Source: Candidatus Aquicultor sp. (lineage in GTDB: Bacteria > Actinomycetota > Aquicultoria > Aquicultorales > Aquicultoraceae). From it: a stretch of 48,861 bases of DNA. The stretch lies in contig DASXVE010000003.1 of assembly GCA_036504445.1 (NCBI GenBank), positions 1 through 48,861 on the forward strand, read 5' to 3'. Shown in pieces: positions 16,677 to 25,355 of the stretch (position 1 is the first letter of the stretch; every line of letters starts with the position of its first letter). The notes beneath the pieces were generated by a model. That model was not told the origin of the DNA, ran no database searches, and worked only from the letters and a program-made list of their open reading frames with translations. Position numbers and translations under genes: made by a program.

Positions 16677-17588
16677 ATGCGAGATTTAGCAATAATTGGC
16701 GCCGGGCCAGCGGGAATGACGGCTGCGGTCTATGCGGCCCGCAAAAAGATCGACGTTGTTCTCACAACAAAAGACATCGGCGGCATGGCAGCCTGGAGTT
16801 CAGGGATAGAAAACTATATGGGCTATAATCTGATTTCCGGCCCTGAGCTTATGGCGAAGTTCGAAGATCAGGTTGCCGAGTTCGGTATACCGATTGAATA
16901 CAAGCAGGTCGATAAAATCACAAAAGAGGATAATTTCTTTAATATCCATACGATTGAGGGTGATGCTCTAGAAGCAAAGAGCATCATTATAGCCACCGGC
17001 CGGACGCCGAGGCGAAGCGGTGCTCCCGGAGAGCGTGAGTTTGTTGGGCGGGGGGTTTCATATTGTGCGACGTGCGACGCCCCATTGTTTGCGAACCTGG
17101 ATGTGGCGGTAATCGGCGGCGGCAACTCCGCACTGCACGCTATCGAGCAATTGGTTAAGATTGCAAATCATGCCTATGCGATTTCATCTGCGGGGTGGAG
17201 CGGCGATCCCGTTCTACAGGAACGCGTTTTAAAGGCGACAAACCTACAGGTCTACAAAGGATATAACCTGGTCGCAATAGAAGGACATGATTTCGTTGAG
17301 AAGATAAGAATTAAGTCGAAAAAAACGGAAGAGGAGATCGAGCTGCCGGTCCGGGGTGTCTTCTTTGAAATCGGATCGGAGCCGACATCGATGATAGTTC
17401 AAGGTCTTGTTGATGTAGACGATAAACAAGAGATTATCGTAGATTGTAGCAACCGCACAAATGTCGAGGGCCTTTTTGCAGCCGGGGATGTAACGAATGC
17501 ACCGCAAAAACAAATAATTGTCGCCGCAGGCGAGGGCGCAAAAGCGGCGCTGTCTGCGTATGAATACCTGGTAAGGCTATCTGATTGA
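16677..17588 (+). CDS. trxB: Thioredoxin/glutaredoxin reductase (FAD-dependent)
   Basis: Flavoprotein that passes electrons from a pyridine nucleotide to small thiol or selenol proteins. The 303-residue protein has the FAD site IIGAGPAGMTAAVYAARK near 5-22, a second dinucleotide site VIGGGNSALHAIEQL near 144, the redox pair CATCDAP near 127-133 and the C-terminal GLFAAGDVTN. The second-site follow-up lacks an obvious HRR NADPH motif, so the donor is uncertain. The frame opens at 16647, but ATG 16677 follows GGGAGG. It lies just downstream of the selenocysteine glutaredoxin, its likely partner. It ends in TGA, showing UGA is also a true stop here. Confidence 0.92.
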   Translation: MRDLAIIGAGPAGMTAAVYAARKKIDVVLTTKDIGGMAAWSSGIENYMGYNLISGPELMAKFEDQVAEFGIPIEYKQVDKITKEDNFFNIHTIEGDALEAKSIIIATGRTPRRSGAPGEREFVGRGVSYCATCDAPLFANLDVAVIGGGNSALHAIEQLVKIANHAYAISSAGWSGDPVLQERVLKATNLQVYKGYNLVAIEGHDFVEKIRIKSKKTEEEIELPVRGVFFEIGSEPTSMIVQGLVDVDDKQEIIVDCSNRTNVEGLFAAGDVTNAPQKQIIVAAGEGAKAALSAYEYLVRLSD

Positions 17589-17647
17589 TCAATGTCACCC
17601 ATCGACCAAACCGATAGCCTTATGCAAAAATTCTTATGCTGCTTTGG

Positions 17648-17773
17648 TTACCTCGTGTATACGAGCACGAAGATGTAGAATGCCAGCGTAATGGCAGCTG
17701 CTACAAGCAGACTTTTCCAAACAATCGGGTCTTCACGTCGTACAAAGCCCTTAAATCCATCAACAATGCGCAT
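17648..17773 (-). CDS. Possible small membrane protein, 41 residues
   Basis: On the minus strand a frame from ATG 17773 with AAGGATGG just upstream encodes a basic, charged N-terminal half (MRIVDGFKGFVRREDP) and one membrane helix (about 19-38, SLLVAAAITLAFYIFVLV). The frame stays open to 17896 but the longer form has no ribosome binding site. I do not recognise a family. The amphipathic-plus-helix design is typical of real small membrane proteins, but the call is weak. Confidence 0.4.
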   Translation of the reverse strand: MRIVDGFKGFVRREDPIVWKSLLVAAAITLAFYIFVLVYTR

Positions 17774-18001
17774 AATATCCATCCTTACCGGAAAGTTACT
17801 CAAGTACTCCATTATTATAGCGGTAATGGCAAGCTTTTTGTAGAGTGCTTTATATTGTTCACCATCACATATATAATCTTTTAGCAGGTATGCCATGGTG
17901 TATGCATCTGGTATGCTTAGTTGAAGACAGCCGATGCACGCGCTGTGCTTATGTCACACATGCGGATTTCTTAAAAGTAAAATTGTTTTGGAGTTGTTAT
18001 T

Positions 18002-18280
18002 GTGTCCGATTATTATAAAACATTGCAGGTTGATCCGGAGGCCTCACCGGAGGTTATAGAAAAAGCGTACAAGGCGCTGTCGCTAAAATACCATCCGGAC
18101 AAGCAGCCATCCGAAAAGAAAGAAGAGGCGACTCACCGATGGATGCAAATCAGAGAGGCATTTGAGATTCTCTCCGATGCCAAGCGCAGAAGCGAATACG
18201 ACGTTTCGCGCCGCGAAGAAGCTATCGGCACGTTTCTAAACGAAGGCCTTATCGGATTGTATAAGCGGTATGTAAAATAA
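18002..18280 (+). CDS. Short J-domain (DnaJ-like) protein
   Basis: The 92-residue protein is nearly all J-domain: YYKTLQVDPEASPEVIEKAYKAL, then KYHPDKQ with the HPD motif at about 31-33 that stimulates Hsp70 ATPase, and FEILSDAKRRSEYD. It lacks the Gly/Phe linker, zinc fingers and C-terminal domains of DnaJ, so it would recruit DnaK for one special purpose. Start is GTG. No DnaK is in the window. A HAD hydrolase gene follows after 68 nt. Confidence 0.88.
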   Translation: MSDYYKTLQVDPEASPEVIEKAYKALSLKYHPDKQPSEKKEEATHRWMQIREAFEILSDAKRRSEYDVSRREEAIGTFLNEGLIGLYKRYVK

Positions 18281-18348
18281 GCGTAGGGGAATTAAAGCCC
18301 GGAATCGGGGGCTCGGTTTCCGATAAAGCAGACGCGAGAGGACGGAAC

Positions 18349-19200
18349 TTGGGATATAAGCTTGTTGCGCTCGACCTTGACGGAACCCTTCTGGCCAAGG
18401 AGAAATATATAGCCGAAAGCACGTCGGAGCGAATTGCCGAAGCGGAAAAACTGGGTGTAAAATTTACGATTGCAACCGGCCGCATGTCGAGGGGCGCATT
18501 GCGATACGCCGAACAGCTCGGTATCGATATACCGATTATCACCTATAACGGCGCAGTCACCCGAACAGTCGCCGCTGGTACGGTATGCCGTGAGTACAAA
18601 GTGCCGCTTAAAGGCGCCATGCAAGCCATTAATCTGCTAAAAGGTCAGCCGGTCTTACGCTACGCTTTTGTGGACGATGAAGTCTATACCGACACGCCGC
18701 ATGAATGGACAGACCGCTATGCTGAGCTCCTCGAAGTAGAGATGCAATTCGTCGATGATATTCACGACGCGCTCACAACAGACCCGACCATGCTTGTATT
18801 TATGGTGACGGAGCTTAAGGCAGCCGAGCTTACGTATGTGCTGCGAGAACACCTTAACCAAGGTGTGAGAGTTACAAACTCTGCCGAGTGGTTCCTTGAT
18901 GTCCTGAACGAAGAAGCTTCTAAAGGGTTTGCCCTTAAGTGGCTTGCCGACAGCTTAGGTATTGCTCGTGAAGAAGTCATTGCAATAGGGGACAATAGTA
19001 ATGACCTCGAGATGATTCAATATGCCGGCCTTGGAGCAGCAGTATCGAACGCAAGCCCGGGGCTGGCCGCAGCCGCCGATTATGTTGCTACCCTTCCAAT
19101 GTGTGAAGGCGTAGATGAGATTATCGATAAGTTTGTGCTCGGCAGCGCGGCACCTGAAGACGATCGCGGTTCCGCCTTAATACAGAATCCTTTCTTGTAG
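18349..19200 (+). CDS. Cof-type HAD-IIB phosphatase
   Basis: Cytoplasmic phosphatase of the Cof/YbiV group, acting on sugar phosphates or related small molecules; the substrate cannot be told. The 283-residue protein has motif I ALDLDGTLL (Asp 8 and 10), motif II IATGR near 42, the IIB cap in the middle, motif III Lys near 185 (SKGFALKWL) and motif IV IGDNSNDLEMI near 208. Start is TTG with GAGAGGACGG upstream. No frameshift or missing residue. Confidence 0.9.
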   Translation: MGYKLVALDLDGTLLAKEKYIAESTSERIAEAEKLGVKFTIATGRMSRGALRYAEQLGIDIPIITYNGAVTRTVAAGTVCREYKVPLKGAMQAINLLKGQPVLRYAFVDDEVYTDTPHEWTDRYAELLEVEMQFVDDIHDALTTDPTMLVFMVTELKAAELTYVLREHLNQGVRVTNSAEWFLDVLNEEASKGFALKWLADSLGIAREEVIAIGDNSNDLEMIQYAGLGAAVSNASPGLAAAADYVATLPMCEGVDEIIDKFVLGSAAPEDDRGSALIQNPFL

Positions 19201-19362
19201 CCCATCTAAATTTGAACTTCCCGATGCAAGAGTAGAAACATTGATGATTGTCTTAACAGCCAACCCCGCCGCTGTTTATTTGCGCCGGGATAAACCGGGT
19301 ATAAGAAAAACTGGCCAAGAATAATGACGTGGTGAAATAGTATGCGTGAGGAGGTAATCAGG

Positions 19363-19629
19363 ATGGCTGAGCCCGAAAAAGATGAAACCAGGGACATGAT
19401 GGAATCCACTGAAATAGATGAGACTCGCTACATGGGGGAGGGTCCTCCAGGCCGAAACCCTGGCGGAACCGAGGTTACTGAAACAGCTTATATGGGAGAA
19501 CCGCCGGAGCGGCACGACGGGGTACATGAGACGGAATACAACAAAGGCCGGCAGGGACCGCGCATCGGAAAAGCGACTATTGAGCCGACGAAGGGTCAAA
19601 ACAAAGGCGAAGAGAAAAAGACCGCATAA
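19363..19629 (+). CDS. Small acidic protein with repeated ETxYMGE motif
   Basis: I do not recognise this 88-residue hydrophilic protein. It has imperfect repeats: DETRDMMES, DETRYMGEG, TETAYMGEP and HETEYNKG, about 12-25 residues apart, and a basic Lys-rich tail. It lacks hydrophobic core residues and is probably disordered. An ATG at 19342 precedes, but AGGAGG at 19349-19354 lies inside that frame and points to ATG 19363. A hairpin follows the stop. The repeats with tyrosine could be binding or modification sites. Confidence 0.7.
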   Translation: MAEPEKDETRDMMESTEIDETRYMGEGPPGRNPGGTEVTETAYMGEPPERHDGVHETEYNKGRQGPRIGKATIEPTKGQNKGEEKKTA

Positions 19630-19643
19630 GTACTGAGCAGAAC

Positions 19644-19672
19644 AGAGGCGGGCGTCAAACGAACCCGCCTCT
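19644..19672 (+). terminator. GC-rich hairpin after the repeat-protein gene
   Basis: AGAGGCGGG (19644-19652) pairs with CCCGCCTCT (19664-19672). The T-run after it is poor, so termination may be partial. Confidence 0.6.
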
Positions 19673-19737
19673 ACCTCTATCGTTCGAGCATACTACCTGT
19701 AAAATAACCTCTTGGTGTTTTGAACGAACTAGTCGTT

Positions 19738-19766
19738 TTATACTTCCATAGCAATCATGCTATAGT
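19738..19766 (+). promoter_or_regulatory. Possible promoter of the SpoIIE-type phosphatase gene
   Basis: TTATAC (19738-19743), 17-nt spacer, TATAGT (19761-19766). The spacer ends in an inverted repeat ATAGC/GCTAT that may be an operator. The 190-nt leader after it shows no feature I can name. Confidence 0.4.
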
Positions 19767-19957
19767 GTATATTAGTTACAAATAACCGGAAAACGATATC
19801 ATTAATTCACCATCACACCCGCACAAAGAGTAAGGTATCCAATACGCAAGCGTGTGCCCTGTCTTGCAGAGGTAACCATAGGATCGACGCTCTTTTATAT
19901 ACTTACAAGAATCGCCGAAGGATGCATGAAGGCCTGGATATTCATCAAGGGTGCGTT

Positions 19958-22294
19958 ATGGTCGTCGAGAAAAGCCTCGAATTCGGTCGCGAGCAAACAT
20001 ACATAGATATCCTGTCACAGCTTCTCGATACAGGTTGCCTGCTTTCAAGCAAGCTGACATCGCGCGAGCTCAACGAATGTATTATCTCGGAAGCCAAGCG
20101 GGTTTTTGATGCAATAGCCTTTTGGATTGTACTGTATGATGTCAGAAGCGATCGTCTTAAGATGCATTCCTACTGGGGGCCAAACAGCAACGAATTAGCA
20201 TGGTCAACGCTCCGACCCGATCAAGGGGTAGTCGGGAGAGTATTTTTAATGCACAGACCGACTGTGGCACTTGTTGCCAAATCTCCCAGCAATCCTATTA
20301 ACGCCTCACTCTTATCTGATGATAAGCCGCTGATTGCGGCATTTCCGCTATCGGTTGCCGGCAAGAAGCTCGGTGTGCTGGGCTTTGTCTCCGAATCGCT
20401 CACGAAGTGCGCTCTATCAACCTCGGAGATTGAAGTCGTCGGCCAAGCATTTGCGAACCAGGTTGCGGTAGCGCTTGAAATGGTGCGGATTATTGAGACC
20501 AAGGACAAAATCGAGAACGAACTCAAGCAGAGCCTGCGAAACGTTGAGACGCTTAACAAGATAGGCATCGATCTTATCAAAGACCTCGATTTATCGATAA
20601 TTATCAGAAAAGTTGCGCGATACACCACACAAATATTAAATGCAGACGCGGCTGCGGTTAATATTGGAAGCGCAGACGCGACACCCGCCGAAACGGCCTA
20701 CTTTTATAACATGCCGGCAGGCGCCGAGAATCTGCTGAGAGCAAAACACACCATCTGCAGTACCGTGTTCGAGCGACCGCGCAGAGTTGTTATCAACGAT
20801 TACCCGAGTTCGTCGTGGGCTACGACGGAGTTCATCAAGGCAGGAATAAGCTGTATTGCCATGGTGCCGGTGATATCTCGCGGTCATGTGCTTGCAACGA
20901 TTTCGGCTATTAGCCTTAATCCCGAGCGGGAATTTACAGACGAAAATGTCAATGAACTTGAGTTTCTTGCGAATGAGATGGCGGTTGCTATAGAGAACGC
21001 ATCCCTTTATCACGCGCAAGTCGAAACGCGCGAAAAGATAGAGGCGTATGCCGGCCAGCTGCAGCTGCTTAACGATCTCTCGCAGAATATTATTAAAGAA
21101 GAGGACTCTGAAAAGATGTCGGCGCTACTAGCCGACGCGGCTCGCAAACTGCTAAATTGCTCGGTTTCAATCGTCTCGCTGGGGAGCCGGTACGGGTCGT
21201 CAATACAGCGGTATTCTTGGTCAACCGATGAACTCAACGCCTGCATGCTCGACATCGAAGAGCGTGATTTATCACTGCACGGAGGGCTAGGCGGCGAGAT
21301 GTATCGTACAAAGCGCACGTTGCGTTTTAACGCTATTGCAGACTATCCGCACTGCACAAGCTTGCCGGAAGGACACCCCAACGTACGCGGCATACTCGGG
21401 TCACCGCTTTTAGACTCAAAAAATAATTTTATCGGGCAGATAGTGGTTACCAGCAAGAACGACGGTTCCGGTTTCAACCAGACCGACGAGGAGTTGCTTG
21501 TCGCATTATGCGCACAAGTTGCGATCGGTATCGAGAAAGCGGAAGCGTATAAGCAAGAGCACGGCATCGCGGAAGCCCTGCAGCAAGCGATCCTGGCGAT
21601 ACCGGATAGTTTGCCCGGTCTCGAGGTAGGTAGCACGTATGAAGCCGCCGGTGAAGTCGCCAAGGTAGGCGGGGATTTCTACGACCTATTTGAGCTCGGC
21701 GATGGAAGGATAGGCATTGTTATCGGCGATGTTTCGGGAAAAGGCTTAAAAGCGGCAACAATTACTTCGATGGTCAAGAGCACGGTAAGAGCATTTGCCT
21801 ATACCGGTCTTAGCCCATCCCGGGTTATCACCGAAGCCAACAAGGTTATTTGCCGGCAGCTCGGGCTTAATCAGTTCATAACGATGCTATTCGGTGTTCT
21901 GGAACCGGAATCAGGCGCACTTAACGTGTGTCGTGCGGGCCACCCCGAAATGGTCATCCTGGAAGAGAACTCGTGCCGCTACTGCCACATGGAAAGCAAT
22001 ATGCCCATTGGCATATTTGAAGACGTGGTTTACGAAGAGAATGAAGTAAGCATTACACCCGGCCAAGGGATTATTTTGTATACCGATGGGTTGACGGAGG
22101 CACGGCAGGAGAAAAAGATTCTAGGTGACGACGGCTTGATAGAAGCGGTAAGCTTGATGGCTCCCGGCCTGAGCGCACAAAAAGTTGCTAATGACCTGGT
22201 GGCGTTGGCACGTCACGTTAGCGGTGGTAAACAGCAAGATGATATCGCGATTATCGTTATCCGGTTGTTAGGGCAGGAGAGTGTACTCGTATAA
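19958..22294 (+). CDS. Triple-GAF SpoIIE-type PP2C serine phosphatase
   Basis: Signal-sensing phosphatase of the RsbU/SpoIIE type, which usually dephosphorylates an anti-anti-sigma factor. The 778-residue protein has three GAF domains (about 20-170, 200-345, 370-530) and a C-terminal PP2C-SIIE domain (about 560-775). The phosphatase metal-site segments are EVAKVGGDFYDLF, GIVIGDVSGKGLKAA, CRAGHP, ILYTDGLTEAR and QQDDIAIIVI, all intact. There is no membrane segment. ATG 19922 also opens the frame, but 19958 has AAGGG at good spacing. No anti-sigma or STAS gene is nearby, so its target is elsewhere. A strong terminator follows. Confidence 0.9.
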   Translation: MVVEKSLEFGREQTYIDILSQLLDTGCLLSSKLTSRELNECIISEAKRVFDAIAFWIVLYDVRSDRLKMHSYWGPNSNELAWSTLRPDQGVVGRVFLMHRPTVALVAKSPSNPINASLLSDDKPLIAAFPLSVAGKKLGVLGFVSESLTKCALSTSEIEVVGQAFANQVAVALEMVRIIETKDKIENELKQSLRNVETLNKIGIDLIKDLDLSIIIRKVARYTTQILNADAAAVNIGSADATPAETAYFYNMPAGAENLLRAKHTICSTVFERPRRVVINDYPSSSWATTEFIKAGISCIAMVPVISRGHVLATISAISLNPEREFTDENVNELEFLANEMAVAIENASLYHAQVETREKIEAYAGQLQLLNDLSQNIIKEEDSEKMSALLADAARKLLNCSVSIVSLGSRYGSSIQRYSWSTDELNACMLDIEERDLSLHGGLGGEMYRTKRTLRFNAIADYPHCTSLPEGHPNVRGILGSPLLDSKNNFIGQIVVTSKNDGSGFNQTDEELLVALCAQVAIGIEKAEAYKQEHGIAEALQQAILAIPDSLPGLEVGSTYEAAGEVAKVGGDFYDLFELGDGRIGIVIGDVSGKGLKAATITSMVKSTVRAFAYTGLSPSRVITEANKVICRQLGLNQFITMLFGVLEPESGALNVCRAGHPEMVILEENSCRYCHMESNMPIGIFEDVVYEENEVSITPGQGIILYTDGLTEARQEKKILGDDGLIEAVSLMAPGLSAQKVANDLVALARHVSGGKQQDDIAIIVIRLLGQESVLV

Positions 22295-22374
22295 GATATT
22301 CGAAAATATCTAAAAAATATTTAAAAAAGTGCTAAAGTTTTTATAAAGTTCCGCCGATAATATACAATTAGAGC

Positions 22375-22413
22375 AAAGCACCTAATAATTAGTTATCGGG
22401 TGCTTTATTTTTT
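22375..22413 (+). terminator. Intrinsic terminator of the phosphatase gene
   Basis: AAAGCACC (22375-22382) pairs with GGTGCTTT (22399-22406), followed by ATTTTTTA. It separates two convergent genes and may serve both. Confidence 0.8.
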
Positions 22414-22420
22414 ACTACTC

Positions 22421-23305
22421 TTACGCCGGTTCTTGATTGATAAGCTCGAGAAGCAGCCATATGATCTCAAAAGCTGCTCCGATAGCCTGCGAAGCTTCTT
22501 CTTTGGTTGTAGCCTCTCCCTGGTGGACGATACGATTGCGCTTATCCGCAACATCGCGCGCCCAGTTGCGGTAAATGGCAGGGCTTATGTCGGAAACCGC
22601 TTTTCCTATTGCAAGTTCCATGACGCGCTTGAGCCGCTCGCTCGCGGCTTGGACTTTACTTAATATCCATTCGACGACATCCGGGTCGATGCTCTTCTTG
22701 CGAACAAGAATCTCCCACAATACCGAGGCGATCGTCACCTCGACGGCGATTTCAGCTTCTACAATCGCGCCTTGATAATCTTCGCTTACAAGGCTTTCTT
22801 TTGACCGTTGCAGGTACTCCCGCCACGGCTCCTTATAATCACTTTTTACATTGGCGTAGAGTACCCAACGCACCTCACACTCTGCACCCAGCATGTCCGG
22901 GTTGCCGGAACTTACGATGAGAAAGTGCTCCGGTAGAATGACTACCGGCCTATAATAGATTACCGATTCATCACACGCATTTTGTTGAATAATAAAGATT
23001 TTCTTTGAAGCTTTTATCGGGGTTTTAAGCTTAATCTCTTTTACCGTGCCGATAGAGATAGTCTCCGTACCGGTAATCATAGTGTCGCTGATAAAGCTCC
23101 ATGCAAGAAAATCATTATCCGAGACTATGGCGTGCTTGATGCCTTCTTTTACTGAATACGTATTGCTGCAATCCGACCCCGCGCATGCAACATGCAGGCC
23201 TTTAATCTCTTCAGGGTCGATGTACTGCGCGTGCCCGCAATTCTTGCAGTTTACATAGAGCTGGTCTTGCGTTGAGGTTACTTGTTGCTTGGAAGTCTCT
23301 TGCAT
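22421..23305 (-). CDS. Zinc-ribbon protein with HEPN-like C-terminal domain
   Basis: The 294-residue protein has an N-terminal zinc ribbon (CKNCG near 20, then CAGSDC near 41), a central beta-rich region with no family I know, and a helical C-terminal part from about 165. There the stretch KRNRIVHQGEATTKEEASQAI near 255-275 carries the RN-xx-VH pattern of Apea-like HEPN domains, often RNases or nucleotide-binding in defence systems. No nucleotidyltransferase partner is adjacent, so toxin-antitoxin status is not supported. AGGGGG precedes ATG 23305. A 14-nt motif in its upstream region recurs at the LuxR locus near 47.8 kb. Confidence 0.7.
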   Translation of the reverse strand: MQETSKQQVTSTQDQLYVNCKNCGHAQYIDPEEIKGLHVACAGSDCSNTYSVKEGIKHAIVSDNDFLAWSFISDTMITGTETISIGTVKEIKLKTPIKASKKIFIIQQNACDESVIYYRPVVILPEHFLIVSSGNPDMLGAECEVRWVLYANVKSDYKEPWREYLQRSKESLVSEDYQGAIVEAEIAVEVTIASVLWEILVRKKSIDPDVVEWILSKVQAASERLKRVMELAIGKAVSDISPAIYRNWARDVADKRNRIVHQGEATTKEEASQAIGAAFEIIWLLLELINQEPA

Positions 23306-23337
23306 ACATCCCCCTGTACGCTTCCGGTATTACGACA

Positions 23338-23352
23338 TTAAGTGTACGATTA
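23338..23352 (-). promoter_or_regulatory. Copy 1 of the TAATCGTACACTTA motif
   Basis: On the minus strand TAATCGTACACTTAA lies 33 nt before the start of the HEPN-like gene. The same 14-nt core stands upstream of the LuxR-type gene at 47794-47807. Confidence 0.55.
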
Positions 23353-23578
23353 TTTACCCAATGATTCAAATGAACAGTGATAATATAGTTGCCGTATAAC
23401 AATTGCAGATACGTACATGTTTCTACCATACCTTACGTGCATTTAATGGGGAAACTTCTGTGAGCTGCACATAGGAGGATTATCGTATTAAATATTTAAC
23501 AAATTGTTTCCAGCCCGCAAGTGTTGTGGGTAAAGAAACTTCCGCGTGCGAATATCTGTGAATTGGCTGGGAGAGATT

Positions 23579-23797
23579 ATGGGCATCATCTTTTTAATTC
23601 TTGCCTTATCCTCTTTTAGGGCGCTTATTGTGGGATTGAGTAAACCGTGACGTGTAATAAAGTGGGATTGGAATCTCACGCGTACAAATGTGGTATTGGT
23701 CTACGGATCGGCAACGCTGGGCTTTCTTACACTCACGGCGGTTACCGCGCAATCTACTATAAGAATGCTGGAACCACTCCTTGAATGGCTGCCATAA
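23579..23797 (+). CDS. Possible small membrane protein read through a UGA codon
   Basis: ATG 23579 with GGGAG 5-6 nt upstream opens MGIIFLILALSSFRALIVGLSKP and meets TGA at 23648; the same frame then continues RVIKWDWNL...YGSATLGFLTLTAVTAQS to TAA at 23795. Both halves hold a membrane helix, giving a 72-residue two-helix protein if UGA is read. A 7-bp hairpin with loop TGGA (23662-23679) follows at SECIS-like distance. No family, redox motif or partner cysteine is visible, so a decayed gene or chance are serious alternatives. The rest of 23360-23570 shows no gene. Confidence 0.3.
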
Positions 23798-23835
23798 GCG
23801 ATGTGTCTCACAGGCACTATGCCTGCTCCAGTAAT

Positions 23836-23868
23836 AAAAAAAGCAGGGACTTTCATCCCTGCTTTTTG
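23836..23868 (-). terminator. Terminator of tRNA-Leu
   Basis: AAAGCAGGGA (23841-23850) pairs with TCCCTGCTTT (23857-23866); on the minus strand the stem is followed by a run of T. Confidence 0.88.
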
Positions 23869-23869
23869 T

Positions 23870-23952
23870 GTCCGAGACTGGACTTGAACCAGCACGGTAT
23901 TGCTACCACTAGGCCCTCAACCTAGCGCGTCTACCAATTCCGCCACTCGGAC
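23870..23952 (-). tRNA. tRNA-Leu (anticodon GAG)
   Basis: Class II tRNA on the minus strand. Acceptor GTCCGAG pairs with CTCGGAC; the anticodon stem CTAGG/CCTAG encloses TTGAGGG, anticodon GAG; there is a variable arm and the T arm CTGGTTCAAGTCCAG. Discriminator A; CCA is not encoded. Confidence 0.95.
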
Positions 23953-24000
23953 GAGACAGCGCACTAATAGGAGCGTTCGCCTATCAATTGCGCAAAAGTA

Positions 24001-24028
24001 ATTATATCATGTCGCGTTTTAGTGTCAA
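24001..24028 (-). promoter_or_regulatory. Promoter of tRNA-Leu
   Basis: On the minus strand a perfect TTGACA (24028-24023), 16-nt spacer and perfect TATAAT (24006-24001), about 50 nt before the tRNA. Confidence 0.85.
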
Positions 24029-24169
24029 CGTGCCTGGGCACGGCAAAATCGCTAAAATTGTATTATTTTTCATAATTGCGGAATTAGCGGCAAGAGCGCA
24101 CAATAAAGTGTAGAAAAGCACGTAAAAGTGCCGATACATTATGTAGTATATGTATGGAAGGCATACGTA

Positions 24170-25255
24170 ATGCAGGGGTTTGATCTGAAAACCAATCGGG
24201 CGTTGAGAGTTGCTCTTTTCAGTACAGCGATGTTGATACTATTCGGCGTTGTCTTCGCGGGTACGTACGCGCTTATGCGCGATCGCGATACCGTGACGAG
24301 CGGTGATCGTGTCACCGTACCTGCTTTCGTCGGCCGCAATCTCGAACAGGTGAAGCATGATGCCGCAGCCGCCGGCTTAAATCTGAAAATCGATGAATGG
24401 GTGGCCAGCAAGGTATATTCAAAAAATCAGGTAGTCGCCCAAAAACCGCTGCCAAACGCAACCATAGAACCGGGCAAAACTGTTGTAATCAAAGTAAGCG
24501 CGGGCAAATCGTATCAATCCGAAGAAAGTACAACCGCGGCAACGATGGCAAAAGATGAGGATCTGAGACCCCTTCCAAACCCACCAATACAGCCGCCGTC
24601 AAATCTTGCTCAGAATGTACCGGCCGGGAAGGTTGTAGTCATCGACCCTGGTCATCAGCAGCGCGTTGATTTAAGCAAAGAACCTATCGGGCCCGGTTCG
24701 TCGGAGCTCAAAGTGAAGAATCCGGGGGGCGCTCAGGGTGTTCGCACTCGAACCCCCGAATACGTGGTAGCGCTTGAAATTGCAGAGAAGCTCGAGCGCA
24801 AACTGCGAGCACAGGGCATCAAAGTGATTATGACGAGAGAATCTAACAACGTTACGATCGGCAACGTTCAGCGCGCTCAAGTCGCAAATAACGCGCATGC
24901 CGATCTTTTCGTCCGCGTCCATCAAGACAGCAGCACGGATAGGTCGAAGCACGGCATATCCACTCTATATCCGGCAAAGAATAAGTGGACCGCACCGATC
25001 TATTCACAAAGCTTAGAGGCCGCTAAGATGATCGAGCAAACTTTGTTATCGGTTACGAAGGCCACCGCTTCAGGCATTGTTCCACGCAACGATTTAACGG
25101 GTTTTAACTGGGCGCAAGTGCCGTCAGTGCTCGTTGAAGCCGGGTTTCTTTCAAATCCGCAAGAAGATCTTTTGCTCAACAGCGATTCGTATCAGGACCT
25201 AATCGCTGATGGGCTTAGCAAAGGAATCATCAGCTACCTCCAATCCGCCCAATAG
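24170..25255 (+). CDS. PASTA-domain N-acetylmuramoyl-L-alanine amidase
   Basis: Cell-wall hydrolase that cuts between muramic acid and the stem peptide. The 361-residue protein has a short cytoplasmic start, one membrane helix (about 14-33), a PASTA domain (about 43-107: VTVPAFVGRNLEQVKHDAAAAG and VVAQKPLPNATIEPG), a Pro-rich linker, and an Amidase_3 domain from about 145. Zinc and catalytic sites are DPGHQ, the Glu of TPEYVVALE, VHQD and LVEAGFLSN. The frame runs back to 24128, but ATG 24170 follows GGAAGG by 8 nt. PASTA repeats suggest targeting to un-crosslinked peptidoglycan. Confidence 0.9.
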   Translation: MQGFDLKTNRALRVALFSTAMLILFGVVFAGTYALMRDRDTVTSGDRVTVPAFVGRNLEQVKHDAAAAGLNLKIDEWVASKVYSKNQVVAQKPLPNATIEPGKTVVIKVSAGKSYQSEESTTAATMAKDEDLRPLPNPPIQPPSNLAQNVPAGKVVVIDPGHQQRVDLSKEPIGPGSSELKVKNPGGAQGVRTRTPEYVVALEIAEKLERKLRAQGIKVIMTRESNNVTIGNVQRAQVANNAHADLFVRVHQDSSTDRSKHGISTLYPAKNKWTAPIYSQSLEAAKMIEQTLLSVTKATASGIVPRNDLTGFNWAQVPSVLVEAGFLSNPQEDLLLNSDSYQDLIADGLSKGIISYLQSAQ

Positions 25256-25355
25256 GTGTGTTCCGACCGTTCATTTGTTAAACTTCGCTTTTACCATTCT
25301 CGGGTCTGGGTAAATAGATGCAAACAAGCATATACGGGCATCTAAGGATGGTTCT

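Noticed and set aside
17636-17884. 82-residue plus-strand frame
   Set aside because: No SD, random-looking composition, and it is antisense to a more plausible small membrane protein.
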